A stretch of DNA of 64,000 nucleotides from Enchytraeus crypticus (GCA_905160935.1 CAJHZI010000548.1:1703001-1767000); one strand, 5' to 3'; shown: positions 36,859 through 47,097, counted from the first letter of the stretch. The notes: generated by a model from the letters alone, not told the origin. Made by a program: numbers and translations.

Positions 36859-38178
36859 TAATACGAATAATAATAATAACAATAATACTAATAATAATAA
36901 TAATAATAAAGGTTTAACGTCTGTTTCCTCTTCCAGGGATGTTGTCAGGGACGTCCCCACATAGATAGTTATAAATAGTTACGTCTGAAATATTTGCATT
37001 TTATGCGGAGCAGTCTTATTTCAATTATTTTTGCAGTCAATTAGGCAATTGTAGGATGGTGTTTGCTATTTAGGAACTCCATGGATCAATTGCTATGGTT
37101 GTTGTTTGCCTAATGCGATCTGTGAGTCCATGGAAAAAGGAGGATAGGCGGCAAGGAGTGAACCATCAATCCATAAGAAATGAGCTAATGGAGTCAAATA
37201 TCGCCAACACTCCAGAGTTAACGAGAGAGTATGAAGATGGGTGGTGGAATACTTTGATTTCGCAAAAATAAAATATGTCTCGCTGTCTTTAACTCTCAGT
37301 CTCTCCCGACAGATTCCAGTAGGGCCTATAAGATGACCGATAACATTGACAATTAAAAACGTTGACAAGTTTTCAACAGAGAAAACTAAATCAAAATATT
37401 CCTTGTCAGTGAAAATCATTGCTATGGTACTTATGGATATACCAAAAACGACTTGATTGGCTGTAGAAACAAAGATAAATCATTATATCTCGCTTAGTAA
37501 TTATGTAATTAAAAATCTTACTTTTCCATTCCATATTGAATGAAACATCTGTCCCCTTCACCCACCCCCAACCCTCCCCCTAAATCATCCCATCCTGAGG
37601 CCTAAGAACTAAGCACTCCACATTGCCTATGATCAGGGTCTGTTTACCCTGGAGTGGAGGTCCTGTGATAAGCGACTACACACGTGAGCTGAATAGAAAT
37701 CGGAGTGAATATCTCCCACCCCCTGCTGATTTTCTATTAAAATATGAAAAGAATGCAAATAGGAGGATATAAATTTGTCCTATATTTATGGGTTTTTTCA
37801 GAAGAAACTTTGTCAAATCGTAAAATCTGTGTTGATGTATCTCCGGGAGATCAGATTTTTTAAAATAAACTACACGGCAGGTGTTTAGTTGCACAGGCGA
37901 CGACTAAAGGAGATCTTAAGTAAAATAAAGCGGAAACAATATACTAAATAATTTAAGCAGTAGGAGGTGATAATAGTGACGCAAGGGATAAGCAGTCTTG
38001 AAAAATGCTTAGTTCATCTAAATTTAAAAAATCGATGAAGAACTGATTGATGTATTATTCTAAACCTATCAAGTGTTTCAATGTATATATTCCTACTCGT
38101 TATCTACTTTCACGCTCTCTACGAGCACTCCATCGATCACCAGCAATAACATGATTGTTGAAAAGACTACGAATTGTC
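36213..38178. other. Non-coding stretch upstream of TMEM151 exon
   Basis: Contains a long (AAT)n plus repeat D at 36811-36955 and otherwise unrecognised DNA. Presumably part is intron 1 of the TMEM151-like gene; I could not identify its first exon. Confidence 0.5.
36811..36955 (+). repeat. (AAT)n plus dispersed repeat D, copy 2
   Basis: About 100 bp of AAT trinucleotides followed by AAAGGTTTAACGTCTGTTTC and TGTTGTCAGGGACGT, matching copy 1 at 19249-19335. Confidence 0.65.
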
Positions 38179-38372
38179 TATTTTGCTTTATATAAGCTAC
38201 TATTTATTGCATATTTGTAGATTGAATCAATTCGCTATTTATGTCTATCTACCATAAGCCCCATTGGATTTTGCTATTTTGTTATGTATACGTTACTATT
38301 TATTGCATATTTACAGATTGAACCAACCTACCATTCGCTGCTGATGTCTATCTACCATCAGCCACATTGGAA
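38179..38372 (+). repeat. Tandem duplication of a 3' splice-site region
   Basis: Copy 1 (38179-38268) and copy 2 (38274-38372) share TATTTATTGCATATTT, an acceptor AG (TTTGTAG at 38220, TTTACAG at 38316), ATTGAA, TCGCT, and ATGTCTATCTACCAT then CATTGG. Copy 1 lacks 7 bp relative to copy 2 and has several substitutions. The two AGs are 96 bp apart, a multiple of three. Confidence 0.85.
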
Positions 38373-40746
38373 GTGCTTCGCTCTCACTCTTTTGCTCATC
38401 TTCTGCCTCACGGCAGTCATGTGGTGCAAACTCTCTCTCTCAACCCCTGACCAGCACAGCGACGACAAAGATCATCCTAGCTCAGCTCTCGTCAGCAGCT
38501 TCCACCGCTTCGAGGCCTGTGAGGACAGCTACATCTACATCCCCATAGCCTTCATCTTCGTCATCTATGCCGTTTATCTGGTTGAATGCTGGGCTAGTCA
38601 GCAAGCGGAACGTGCAGCGGTCAAGGTCAGTCCTCAGAAGGCCTATGATCACACGAGGGCTCTGACCAGTGCTGCCCCTGTGGTGTGGTGGCGAGCCATC
38701 TCCTACCACTACACCAGGCGAGTTCGTCATGTGAGCCGACAACACCGGGCTGGAGTCGCCTCCGGGGCTCAGGTCTACTATGAGCGCTGCGCCACGCACT
38801 CCGGTGAAGCCGCCTTCGATCATCGACGCTGCGGCGGTGTGAAGGACATCTCGAAGTCTCTGACGGCTCTCGAAAAACATCGAGTAACCTACATCAGCTT
38901 CACTAAGCGATTCTCCTTCACCGCAAGAGATGCAGAGGCAGAATACGAGCGACAACGTAAGGCTTTCTTCGACGAATTTGCACGTCGCGATGATTATTTA
39001 GAGACTCGGGAAGGAGTTGAATTTCTAGGAGCAGAATGGGTTGATCAGATGCTCGTCTACTCTGACTTAAGACGACGTCCGCTAATCTATAACGATTATA
39101 TTTATTGGTTGGCTTCAATATTCTTATTTTCTTGGCCTCTTCGAATCGTCAAACGATTCAAAACTGCCCATGTTCACTTTTATCTTCACAAGAATTTTGG
39201 GGAGACGGATTCGGACTCGAGTGATCTTAGTGAGACTAGTTCCACTTCCAGTTCCATTGGAGACAACATCGCGAGCAGCTACTCCCTTATCCCGAGCTAC
39301 TCCGAGGCTCTTCTGATGGACTGTACTTCCGGTTCCATCGGAACTCAAGTAAGAGGCGAGTCAACAAATCCTGGCGGAGGGTCCTGGTGGCAGAGGACTC
39401 TTCAAAATGGTGCTACTTCCCGGATTAATTCTCGTCATAATGTTCAGTCTAATCGATCATTATATGCGAATAATTCTCAAAGCAATTCCGATGTTTTCTT
39501 CCATAGGAATGGCACTCTATCCAGAGCTGTATCCAAGAATGAGACTAGTTCACTCAGAGTTAATCCGGGCAGTATATGTCTGCTTGATATCAATAGAAAT
39601 ACAGAGGTCGTTAGAAAATTACGGAAGTCATTTTCGCTTTTTAGTCTCAATCAACCGTTACGTAAACATCGGAAAAACAATTCTGAGCTCAACCATTTTG
39701 CTGGAGGAAAGAGGAAAAATCAAGATTCACAGCAGTGGATTCCAAGAAAACGATCTTTCTACAGTCAACTGGGCAGAGAATTCTCTATTACTGGTGAAAG
39801 AAGAACTAAAAGCTACCACGAAGGGTTTCTTACGCTTCATTCAACGTTCGAATCAAAGACTTTGGCTTCAGAAACATGCCCGACGATAGAGTTGGTAAAT
39901 TCAAAAGTAAAGAAAGTTGACAGAAACCGTTCCAAATCAGCCATTATTTTAGTTAATGAAACAAAAGATGATGCGAGAAGCAATATTCAATGTCATGAAG
40001 AATCGATTTCCGTTAATGAATCGCTGGTAGGCCGTGATTTTGCAAATTCTGTCTTTCTGAATAACCGCAATGGTGCTAAGAAATCTGTCACAGCATTTAG
40101 ATATATTCCTAAAGTAAATAACAGAGAGAAAAGTGTACAGAGATTCAGCTTGGACGATGCATCTGGCAGATTACAAAGTAGACGAAGTACTGCTTGCGAT
40201 TCTTCCTATACAAGTTATGACATCCGAAGTGATGATTTGAGGCATCCAAGTCAAGTGGAATATCTTCCTCGACAACTAACGAATTGTGAAAACTCTAACC
40301 AAAGAAATTCAAAGGTAACAAGAGCAATCCGTCCAGAAGTAGTCAGACTTTGCAATGAATCAGAGCCCGCTTTCCGTCCTACTCTTGCTTCAGTGATATC
40401 AAAGAGTCGCTACCGGCACTCGATATCATCGTCATCAGATGATAATGATGATGATGATGGTGATAGATCTCCTCCATCCTATGACATAGCGATGGAAATG
40501 ATACGATTAGGAAGTTGGAATTACGAATCGTCGACTCCTAGAATTAAACGTCCGCCTCATCATAATGGAGATTCTTCTTCAGTAATGACGTCATCACTTT
40601 ATGTTGAACGTCACTCTTACCTCCATGACGACAGATCTTCCATTATGTCGTCATCTACTGATTTATCTGAAGCTTTTGATAGTCCTCGTCTTCGTCAAAC
40701 GAAAAGCCGTCCATATTTTATGCTAACTGCTGAAACAGCTTTGTGA
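38317..40746 (+). CDS. TMEM151: TMEM151-family membrane protein, long 3' exon
   Basis: The exon is taken to start after the acceptor AG at 38316; the coding frame is open to a TGA at 40744-40746, giving about 809 residues. Visible features (residues counted from the exon start): HWKC, typical of the family, at about 17; a membrane segment at about 21-38 (FALTLLLIFCLTAVMWC); a second at about 73-92 (YIPIAFIFVIYAVYLVE); the conserved core with RCGGVKDISKSL, RVTYISFTKRFSF and GVEFLGAEWVDQML; and a hydrophobic stretch YWLASIFLFSWPLRIV at about 263-278. The remaining 500 or so residues are Ser-rich and probably disordered, with IPSYSEALLMD and a PPSY motif (PPSYDIAMEM at about 719). Vertebrate TMEM151 proteins are about 470-570 residues with shorter tails. 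The family's role is poorly defined. The 5' end (first exon, true start) is missing here. The Met at 38284 lies in the presumed intron and is not preferred. Confidence 0.85.
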   Translation: MEPTYHSLLMSIYHQPHWKCFALTLLLIFCLTAVMWCKLSLSTPDQHSDDKDHPSSALVSSFHRFEACEDSYIYIPIAFIFVIYAVYLVECWASQQAERAAVKVSPQKAYDHTRALTSAAPVVWWRAISYHYTRRVRHVSRQHRAGVASGAQVYYERCATHSGEAAFDHRRCGGVKDISKSLTALEKHRVTYISFTKRFSFTARDAEAEYERQRKAFFDEFARRDDYLETREGVEFLGAEWVDQMLVYSDLRRRPLIYNDYIYWLASIFLFSWPLRIVKRFKTAHVHFYLHKNFGETDSDSSDLSETSSTSSSIGDNIASSYSLIPSYSEALLMDCTSGSIGTQVRGESTNPGGGSWWQRTLQNGATSRINSRHNVQSNRSLYANNSQSNSDVFFHRNGTLSRAVSKNETSSLRVNPGSICLLDINRNTEVVRKLRKSFSLFSLNQPLRKHRKNNSELNHFAGGKRKNQDSQQWIPRKRSFYSQLGREFSITGERRTKSYHEGFLTLHSTFESKTLASETCPTIELVNSKVKKVDRNRSKSAIILVNETKDDARSNIQCHEESISVNESLVGRDFANSVFLNNRNGAKKSVTAFRYIPKVNNREKSVQRFSLDDASGRLQSRRSTACDSSYTSYDIRSDDLRHPSQVEYLPRQLTNCENSNQRNSKVTRAIRPEVVRLCNESEPAFRPTLASVISKSRYRHSISSSSDDNDDDDGDRSPPSYDIAMEMIRLGSWNYESSTPRIKRPPHHNGDSSSVMTSSLYVERHSYLHDDRSSIMSSSTDLSEAFDSPRLRQTKSRPYFMLTAETAL

Positions 40747-41460
40747 TCCTATCGTTATTCGACTTGAGATAAGTTGCTAGCGTCGTACATTGTCCAACAC
40801 TTCGACAAGGAGTGTAAGAAATTTATTGTTTGAACCAGCAGGATACATCCAAATACGCGTGTGTACTACTCTGTTTTAAATTTTGATGCCACAGTTAGGC
40901 CCGGTGCGAATTAAGGGTTTTCTTAATTGTTTTCTTACGCCTCGAGCCGCAGGTTTGTTCGCGATACTTGCTCGCTCCTTCAACATCGGGTTCTGCTAAA
41001 AATTAAAATATACACCCAAACAAAAGATCTTAAAAAGCTATTTATTTGAAAGTTTTGATTTCCAATTTAACTTTTCGTTAAAAAAGTAATAAGACCGTAC
41101 AATGATGTGAAACAATTGCACAGCAAATAAATTCTAGCATTAAATAAATATGCTGTATACGCACACTACTGTCCTGTTACTGACCTCGGTATATGAGATT
41201 ACAAAAAACGGAAAAAGGTTTTTCAATATATTTTTCATGAGAGCAATAAACCCGTCTATGAAGTTAATTCTTGAGTAACGTAAACTGTATCGTTGGACGA
41301 TGTATCAGAAGAATACATTGCACAACGACTCTGCACACCATGCATCATTTAGTAGCAGAGCAGAGATGGAGTAAGTCACCGTGTACTGAAATATAGGCCG
41401 AGGCATATATTACGAACACCAGCATATCCTGCACTTTTATTTCAAAAGATGATGAATTGA
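40747..41460 (+). other. Likely TMEM151 3' UTR and flank
   Basis: AATAAA poly(A) signal hexamers occur at 41126-41131 and 41143-41148, about 390 bp after the stop codon, and another near 41244. A 3' UTR of around 400 bp is plausible; no other gene is seen. Confidence 0.4.
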
Positions 41461-41472
41461 AGAGTTGCGCGC

Positions 41473-41642
41473 ATCTCTCTCTCTCTCTCGCTCTTCTCTT
41501 TTTTTCTCTCTCTGCCTATTCTCTCGCTTCTCTGCCTATTCTTTTCTTTCTCTTTTTCTCACTACCCCTCTTTCTCTTCCTTTCTCTTTCTCTTTCCCTC
41601 TCTCCCTCTCTTTCTCTCTCTCACTTTCTATCTCTTTTTCTG
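41473..41642. repeat. (CT)n microsatellite
   Basis: CT-rich tract with TTTCTC and CTCTGCC interruptions. Confidence 0.9.
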
Positions 41643-41879
41643 GTGTTGGTGTAGGTCAGCTGTCTATTACGTTACACCTGCATCTATCGGTTAGTTCATG
41701 TAGAAGCTCATATTTGGTCAGCCAAATTTTTCTGAAAAAGTCATTCAATATAAACTTATTTGATCTAGTCCTCCAATTCATCTTGAACAACAGAAATTAC
41801 GAAGTAACCTAAGAATGCTATTGCTGTTGTTATCGTTAGTGTTATTTTGCTCTGCATTAAATTAAACACATCTCATTTA

Positions 41880-42080
41880 GAGCGACAAAGTGACTTAGCG
41901 AAGCAGCGAGGCAGCGATACAGAGAGGCAGCGAGGCAATGAGGCAGAGAGGCAGCGAGACAGCGAGATAACGAGGCAACAAGGCAACGAGGCAACGAGGC
42001 AGCGAGGCAGCGAGATAGCGAGGCAGCGAGGCAGCGAGACAGCAAGGCAGCGATACAGCGAGGCAGCGAGGCAGAGAAGA
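41880..42080 (+). repeat. 8-bp GAGGCAGC-type tandem array
   Basis: About 25 units of GAGGCAGC with variants GATACAGC, GAGACAGC and GAGGCAAC. Frames across it are artefacts. Confidence 0.9.
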
Positions 42081-42415
42081 GAGAAGTTTGACGGTTTTGT
42101 CGACAAGTAATTTTTGCTTGCTTCAGTTAAATGTAACATCTGACATAAACTAATTTAGAAAGATAAATCCCGTCTCGACCGAGCAGCTTTATTTTAATAA
42201 AGCGAGAGATCGCAGGCTTGGCACGAATTGCAAGATAAAAGATGGTTTGACGAAAGACGTGCTATAGGGCTCTGCTATAAGGCTCGGGGATATTGCAAAC
42301 CTAGACAGCGTCGAGCAACTTGACATACTGCAAATGGTAAAAAATGAACTTGTGTTAATTAAGATGACAAACTACTGCACAATTTCTCACTAGATATATT
42401 TATTCATTGAAGGAG
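42081..42415. other. Non-coding stretch, nothing recognised
   Basis: Short interval between two arrays without protein-like frames or repeats. Confidence 0.5.
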
Positions 42416-42419
42416 TTGA

Positions 42420-42610
42420 AGTGCGTGTGGTTGCGTGTGGTTAGGGAGTGCGTATAGCTGATGAGTGTGTGTGGTTGATAAGGTATGTGGTTGATAAGTG
42501 CGTATGGTTGATGAGTGCGTGTCATTGATGAGTGTGCATGATTGATAAGTGCATGTGGTTGATGAGTGCGTATGGTTGATGAGTGCGAATAATTTATAAG
42601 TACAGTAAAA
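42420..42610 (+). repeat. 17-bp tandem array
   Basis: Units like GATGAGTGCGTATGGTT repeated about ten times with substitutions. Confidence 0.85.
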
Positions 42611-42718
42611 ATGATGGATGAGTGAGTATGTTTATGAATGCAGAAATACACCAGCAGTCAATGAAATCACAACAAAGATTAGGCTTTTTGCAATAAAAAC
42701 TAAAAAAGCTACAAAAAA

Positions 42719-42797
42719 GATAATGTTAACGTCAGTTTCCTCACTCGAAAGTGATATCAGTGACGGGCGAGTCAATTGGCGAGTGACGGGCGAATAC
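42719..42797 (-). repeat. SINE A fragment
   Basis: TAATGTTAACGTCAGTTTCC, TCACTCGAAAGTGATATCAG and TGACGGGCGAG are the 3' body of SINE A on the - strand. The tRNA-like head is lost. Confidence 0.75.
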
Positions 42798-42986
42798 ACC
42801 ATTAGATACCTAATTTTAAAATAGTTAAATAAAAATTGGATGCCCCTAAAAGCTATTGGCAGAAAACTGGGGGCCTGGGCAGAAAGCTGAGATTTCAATC
42901 ATTTATTTAAGATATTTGCAGTTTAGATTTTTTGGCCCTTTTGGAAATCATAGACTCTACAGTGTTCGTGTGAAGTGTTCGTGTGA

Positions 42987-43080
42987 CTGGCTGGAGCCAG
43001 TGGCAGTGTCGTTAAGATATTTCTACCGCGAACCGCGGATCAGTATGTGCGAGATTCAAATCCTGGGCTCGCCCGTCACT
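42987..43080 (+). repeat. SINE A head part, + copy of an inverted pair
   Basis: CTGGCTGGAGCCAGTGGCAG, a 10-bp insertion-like CTACCGCGAA before CCGCGGATCAGTATGTGCG, B box GATTCAAATCC and GGGCTCGCCCGTCACT, where homology stops. Confidence 0.8.
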
Positions 43081-43108
43081 ATATGATCACATTATGTGGT
43101 CACTATGT

Positions 43109-43183
43109 GGCGAGCCCAGGATTTGAACCCCGCACATACTGAACCGAGGTTGAATATCTTACCATCATCGCCATTGGCTCCAG
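43109..43183 (-). repeat. SINE A head part, - copy of an inverted pair
   Basis: On the - strand: CTGGAGCCAATGGCGATGAT, GGTTCAGTATGTGCGGGGTT, B box GGTTCAAATCC and GGGCTCGCC. With the preceding copy it makes an inverted pair separated by 28 bp. Confidence 0.8.
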
Positions 43184-43404
43184 ACTACTAACTGAATTAC
43201 TGACTGTGTAAGTAACATGCCGATTGACTGAATGAGAGACATGTTCACTGACTGATCAGGCCTGACTCCTGACAGACTGGCTGATTTATTAGCAGGCGAG
43301 AAACCTCACCCCATGGCACTAACTAGTCAAACTGTAAGGAAGAACCTATGAATGGACACAGACAAAAAGTCAGGTATTTGATGAAAGTATCAAGATAGGG
43401 ACAT
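43184..43404. other. Short non-coding stretch
   Basis: Degenerate ACTGACTGA-like sequence around 43190-43275; nothing else recognised. Confidence 0.5.
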
Positions 43405-43833
43405 GACCAGTCAGACAATCAATCAGACAGACAGGCAGATAGACAAAAAGAGAGGCAGGCAGATAGACAGACAGACAGACAGACAGAGAGGCAGACAGAC
43501 AGACAGACAGAGAGGCAGACAGATAGACAGAGAGGCAGACAGATAGACAGAGAGGCAGACAGACAGACAGATAGGCAGAGAGACAGACAGAGAAGTAGAC
43601 ATATAAAATGACAGACTGACAGAGAGACAGATAGACAGACAGACAAACAGACAGACAGAGAGACGGACAGACAGACAAAGAAACAGTCAGGCAGACAGGC
43701 AGAGAGGCAGATAGACAGACAAACAAAGAGGCAAGCAGTAAGACAGACAGAGTCGGACAGACAAACATACAGACAAACAGACAGATAGACAGAGACAGAC
43801 AGACAGACAGACAGGCAGACAGACATGTAGAGG
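43405..43833. repeat. (GACA)n satellite-like tract
   Basis: About 430 bp of CAGACAGACAGA with AGAGAGGCAGACAGATAGAC higher-order variants. Cys/Leu/Ser-rich frames on the - strand are artefacts. Confidence 0.95.
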
Positions 43834-44243
43834 CTCGCTGGAGCGTGAGATTGGCTGATCGGGGAACTCATCAATCACTGGGTGGATCTTGAGGGGACGA
43901 AATGTCCCTATGACTCGAGTGACAGGCGAGACTTTCACTGAATACGAGAAGCGCTTTAGCGTAATTTGATAGAAATATATCGACTAAACAGCCGAAAAGT
44001 ACCGCACGAATACGATGGAGTAAGACGAAAATTCAATAGCTTTCCATTAGATGCTCGTTGACTCGTATTTTCCTCTAATTGGAATTTCCAAAATCGCTTG
44101 CCTATATCAATCAATCAGTTGTATAGTCAATCAGGGATTTAATGAAACAATAATTAGTCGATCAAGCAAACTATTAATGAATCAATCAAGCAAATTAGTA
44201 ATCGATCAATCAAGCAAAGTCTCTCATTCATAATCTACATCAT

Positions 44244-44308
44244 GAAATCATCATCGTCATCATCATCATCATCATCGTCATCATGATCTTCATCATCATC
44301 ATGATCAA
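44244..44308. repeat. (CAT)n microsatellite
   Basis: CATCATCAT with CGT and GAT interruptions. Confidence 0.9.
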
Positions 44309-44394
44309 ATTACAATAATTTTATTAGCCTTTCCAAGAATACGCTACAACATAAAACTTACAGGAAATATCTGAAGTAATTTTTAAATAAATTA

Positions 44395-44580
44395 AAAGTG
44401 ATGTGAAGGAAGATTTCAAAAGAGTGGATGGAAGAGAGTTCCAGATCTGAGGAGCATTTTGGAAAGAGCGATTAACCAAGTAACACAATATGAATGTGAG
44501 CTAGGGCATACAAGAGTAGTGAACTCCAAAGACAAAGTCATATCAGGCTAACTGACTAAATCAAGTAGGAATCGATATAG
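44395..44580 (-). repeat. LINE C-terminal-region fragment
   Basis: GGATGGAAGAGAGTTCCAGA, TCTGAGGAGCATTTTGGAAA and ACAAGAGTAGTGAACT match the LINE at about 21200-21390 in order and orientation. It is an internal piece lacking both ends of the element. Confidence 0.75.
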
Positions 44581-44591
44581 TCTAAGTAAGA

Positions 44592-44597
<6 letters not shown>

Positions 44598-44647
<50 letters not shown>

Positions 44648-44692
44648 ATACATGTATATACATGTATATACATGTATATACATGTATATACA
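44598..44692. repeat. (TA)n and (ACATGTATAT)n
   Basis: About 44 bp of TA followed by five units of ACATGTATAT. Confidence 0.95.
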
Positions 44693-44699
44693 TAAAGAG

Positions 44700-45635
44700 C
44701 CCATTGAATCTGTTAAACTCCTTTAATTAGTTACTGCAGTTTAAATGAAATCTTCTACATGTATATAAGAAAAAATCATATATCTTCAGCTACTGCTTAC
44801 ATGTTTTTAACCACTGCCTTCAAATCGAGCGTTAATGACTTTCTGAATCACACAGACATATTATGCTGATTCTATTTTCAATTTTCAAGTGCATGCATAT
44901 TTTCATGCACTTTTTTGGTTCCAGTCAACACATGTATTTGTCTGGAAAATATTTTAAGAGAATTTCAAAGATTCGCAAGATGGCAGAATCTTTTGAATAT
45001 TGCTAACACAATGACTTTTACTAATTTCAGTGAATACTACAATTTAAATATTTTTCAAGCTTCAACTTCTCCGAAATAGATCGTATTTGAGCTTTATAAA
45101 GGTATGACAGTATGACAGTTTCAGCTATGCCAGTGATTTGATCGGTTAGGTCTTTAGTTGCGGATCGGTTGGTGCAGAATTCAAACCTGAGTCCAGCCTG
45201 ACTTCAGCATTGCGTAGGCCTAATCACATAACTAATGTTCGCAGTATCTGCTTTAGTCACCTCTTAGTCCCCTGCAAACAGCAACATGTGCAGTTACTGT
45301 GTTGTTTTGTATTTCAAATCTTCAATCAAATCTTCAAGTTCACGAATCAATAACGGAACTGCTATCCTTTTCATATTTCTCTATACAGGTTGCTCGTTTA
45401 ATTTAATAATCATGAGTGCTTGTCGTATTTTACTTAGAAAATGGGTATTTTAATAGAAATCTTCGGGCCTTATTAGCATAGAAATTTGATAGATATTTAG
45501 AAGGCTTGGATGTATGAAATTAGCTTTGGTAGACTATTAGGTCACTGACATCGCTTTCGAGCGAGGAAACTGACGTTAACTTTAGCTTTATCAGCTTTAC
45601 TTTTCGTCGGCATATAGTTGTTAATCATGAGTCAT
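44700..45635. other. Non-coding stretch with SINE A relics
   Basis: A degraded tRNA-like stretch at about 45128-45200 (GATCGGTTAGGTCTTTAGTT, GAATTCAAACC) resembles a SINE A head, and 45541-45599 is a clear SINE A 3' body. No gene seen. Confidence 0.5.
45541..45599 (+). repeat. SINE A 3' fragment
   Basis: GTCACTGACATCGCTTTCGA, GAGGAAACTGACGTTAACTT and TATCAGCTTT, with no adjacent intact head. Confidence 0.8.
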
Positions 45636-45679
45636 TAGTGTATGTTGCGCGTATTTGTAAAAACGTGTTTCAATTTACG

Positions 45680-45830
45680 TTAATGTGCGTACGTATGCGC
45701 GTGTGTACAAGTATGTACGTATGCGCGTGTGTACAAGTATGTACGTATGAGGGTGTGTACATATATATATGCTCCTGTATGTGTGTGTTTGTGTGCGCAT
45801 ACGTGCGCTTGTATGCATGCACGTAGTGTG
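45680..45830. repeat. GTGTGTACAAGTATGTACGTATGCGC-type repeat
   Basis: A 26-bp-like unit (GTACGTATGCGCGTGTGTAC plus AAGTAT) repeated about three times, then degenerate GTGTGTGCG sequence. Both strands give open frames that are repeat artefacts. Confidence 0.8.
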
Positions 45831-46194
45831 CGCTAGAGCCTGTAATGAAAGAATGCATCAGTTTTCACACGGAAGGCGTGTATAATTTAGTCGAGTGTCG
45901 GATTGCTAGGCGCTAGGCTCTAAGAGCCGTGAGATTATACACCAGGATGCTTCCGTTGCTTACTGTTCCTCTAATCTAATTAAAAACACGTGATATCCTC
46001 TCATTCCATCCTGTTCCACACGATCCGGATAGACGTCCCGCATTCCACTGACGGATCGTTTCAGCATAGAAGTTCAGGTGGTACTGGAGAGGGGAAGGTA
46101 AACTTGGGAGTATCCAACCCCCGTCCAAAATTAACATTCACGTAGACGATAATTACCTGCGATCTCATTGATATGTATGCTACGAAACCTAGCT

Positions 46195-46370
46195 AGTTGA
46201 ATCCTCGTGGGTTCGAATCCCGGCTGCGCTGATCTGAGAGTAAAATCTCGGACATTCACTGGACTGGTTATACGGAAAATGGTCTAAATTGCCAAACGGT
46301 TTAAACATGTGGTTTTACAAGTGATAGATATCAACATAGTTGATTATTCACTATAATGCGTGTTTACTTT
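46195..46370 (+). repeat. SINE B, 5' truncated
   Basis: Starts at GAATCCTCGTGGGTTCGAAT (B box) and runs through CTGATCTGAGAGTAAAATCT, TGGTCTAAATTGCC and ATAGTTGATTATTCACTATA to GTGTTTAC. The first third of the family consensus is absent. Confidence 0.85.
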
Positions 46371-46394
46371 TTTAGTTCTGAAATAAACCGACAG

Positions 46395-46520
46395 AACCCC
46401 GTACGAAGCTTCTTCGTGGTCATAGGGACGCCCAGGCAACATCTGGGCAACCCTGACGTCCCTCACATTGACTTATTGCGAAGAACCGGACTTTAAATCT
46501 TTATTGATTGATTGATTGAT
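46395..46520 (+). repeat. Dispersed repeat E, copy 2
   Basis: CTTATTGCGAAGAACCGGAC and TTTAAATCTTTATTGATTG followed by a (TTGA)n tail to about 46520. Upstream GACGCCCAGGCAACATCTGG and CCCTGACGTCCCTCACATT probably belong to the same element. It matches 5463-5512. Confidence 0.6.
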
Positions 46521-46827
46521 CTGAGAATCTATTCATCTTACATAACGTAAGGGGCGCAAAAGCTCCCCGTGACCTACTAATCACATTATTCACGACTCCG
46601 CGGCAACCAAAAGTTGTTATAAACAGCAGATCTAAGCGGAAGGCTCGCTTCGTTAAACGCATGTTTATGATAGAATCCAATATCTTCTCGTATAATTGGA
46701 TGCATATCACGCAGGATAGGTGAGAACAAGATCCTGGCATTATCTTATATCAAGCGTTTAATCATTTGTCTAGTTACTACACGCAGGGTTGTTTGTCAAA
46801 ACACAGGTTTGACTGAATTAACATCAG
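46521..46827. other. Non-coding stretch, nothing recognised
   Basis: No gene or repeat recognised. Confidence 0.5.
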
Positions 46828-47005
46828 GTGATCACATCCTATAATAATGTGATCACATCCTATAATAATGTGATCACATGCTATAATAATGTAATCACAT
46901 CCTATAATAATGTGATCACATCCTATAATAATGTGATCACATGCTATAATAATGTGATCACATCCTGTAATAATCTGATCACATGCTATAATAATGTGAT
47001 CACAT
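46828..47005 (+). repeat. 21-bp array with GTGATCAC palindromes, 8.5 copies
   Basis: Unit GTGATCACATCCTATAATAA plus T, alternating with a GCTATAATAAT variant. Each unit carries the palindrome GTGATCAC. The 21-bp period gives apparent seven-residue protein repeats on the - strand, which I treat as artefact. Confidence 0.95.
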
Positions 47006-47097
47006 AGCACGCGTAGATTTGGTGTGATTCATTTCAGACTCTCTAAGTAATTTTAATGATTATATAAATCAAAGGGAATATATCGAAACATAACAAC

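Noticed and set aside
38482..38955. 157-codon frame antisense to TMEM151
   Set aside because: Shadow of a strongly conserved sense protein; no family resemblance of its own.
39407..39889. 160-codon + frame inside the TMEM151 exon
   Set aside because: Overlaps the long sense frame in another register and resembles nothing known.
43370..43938. Long Cys/Leu/Ser-rich frames on the - strand
   Set aside because: Translation of a GACA satellite; three overlapping frames look alike.
46777..47010. Peptide repeat IIIGCDH on the - strand
   Set aside because: Arises from the 21-bp array; no start context or flanking protein-like sequence.
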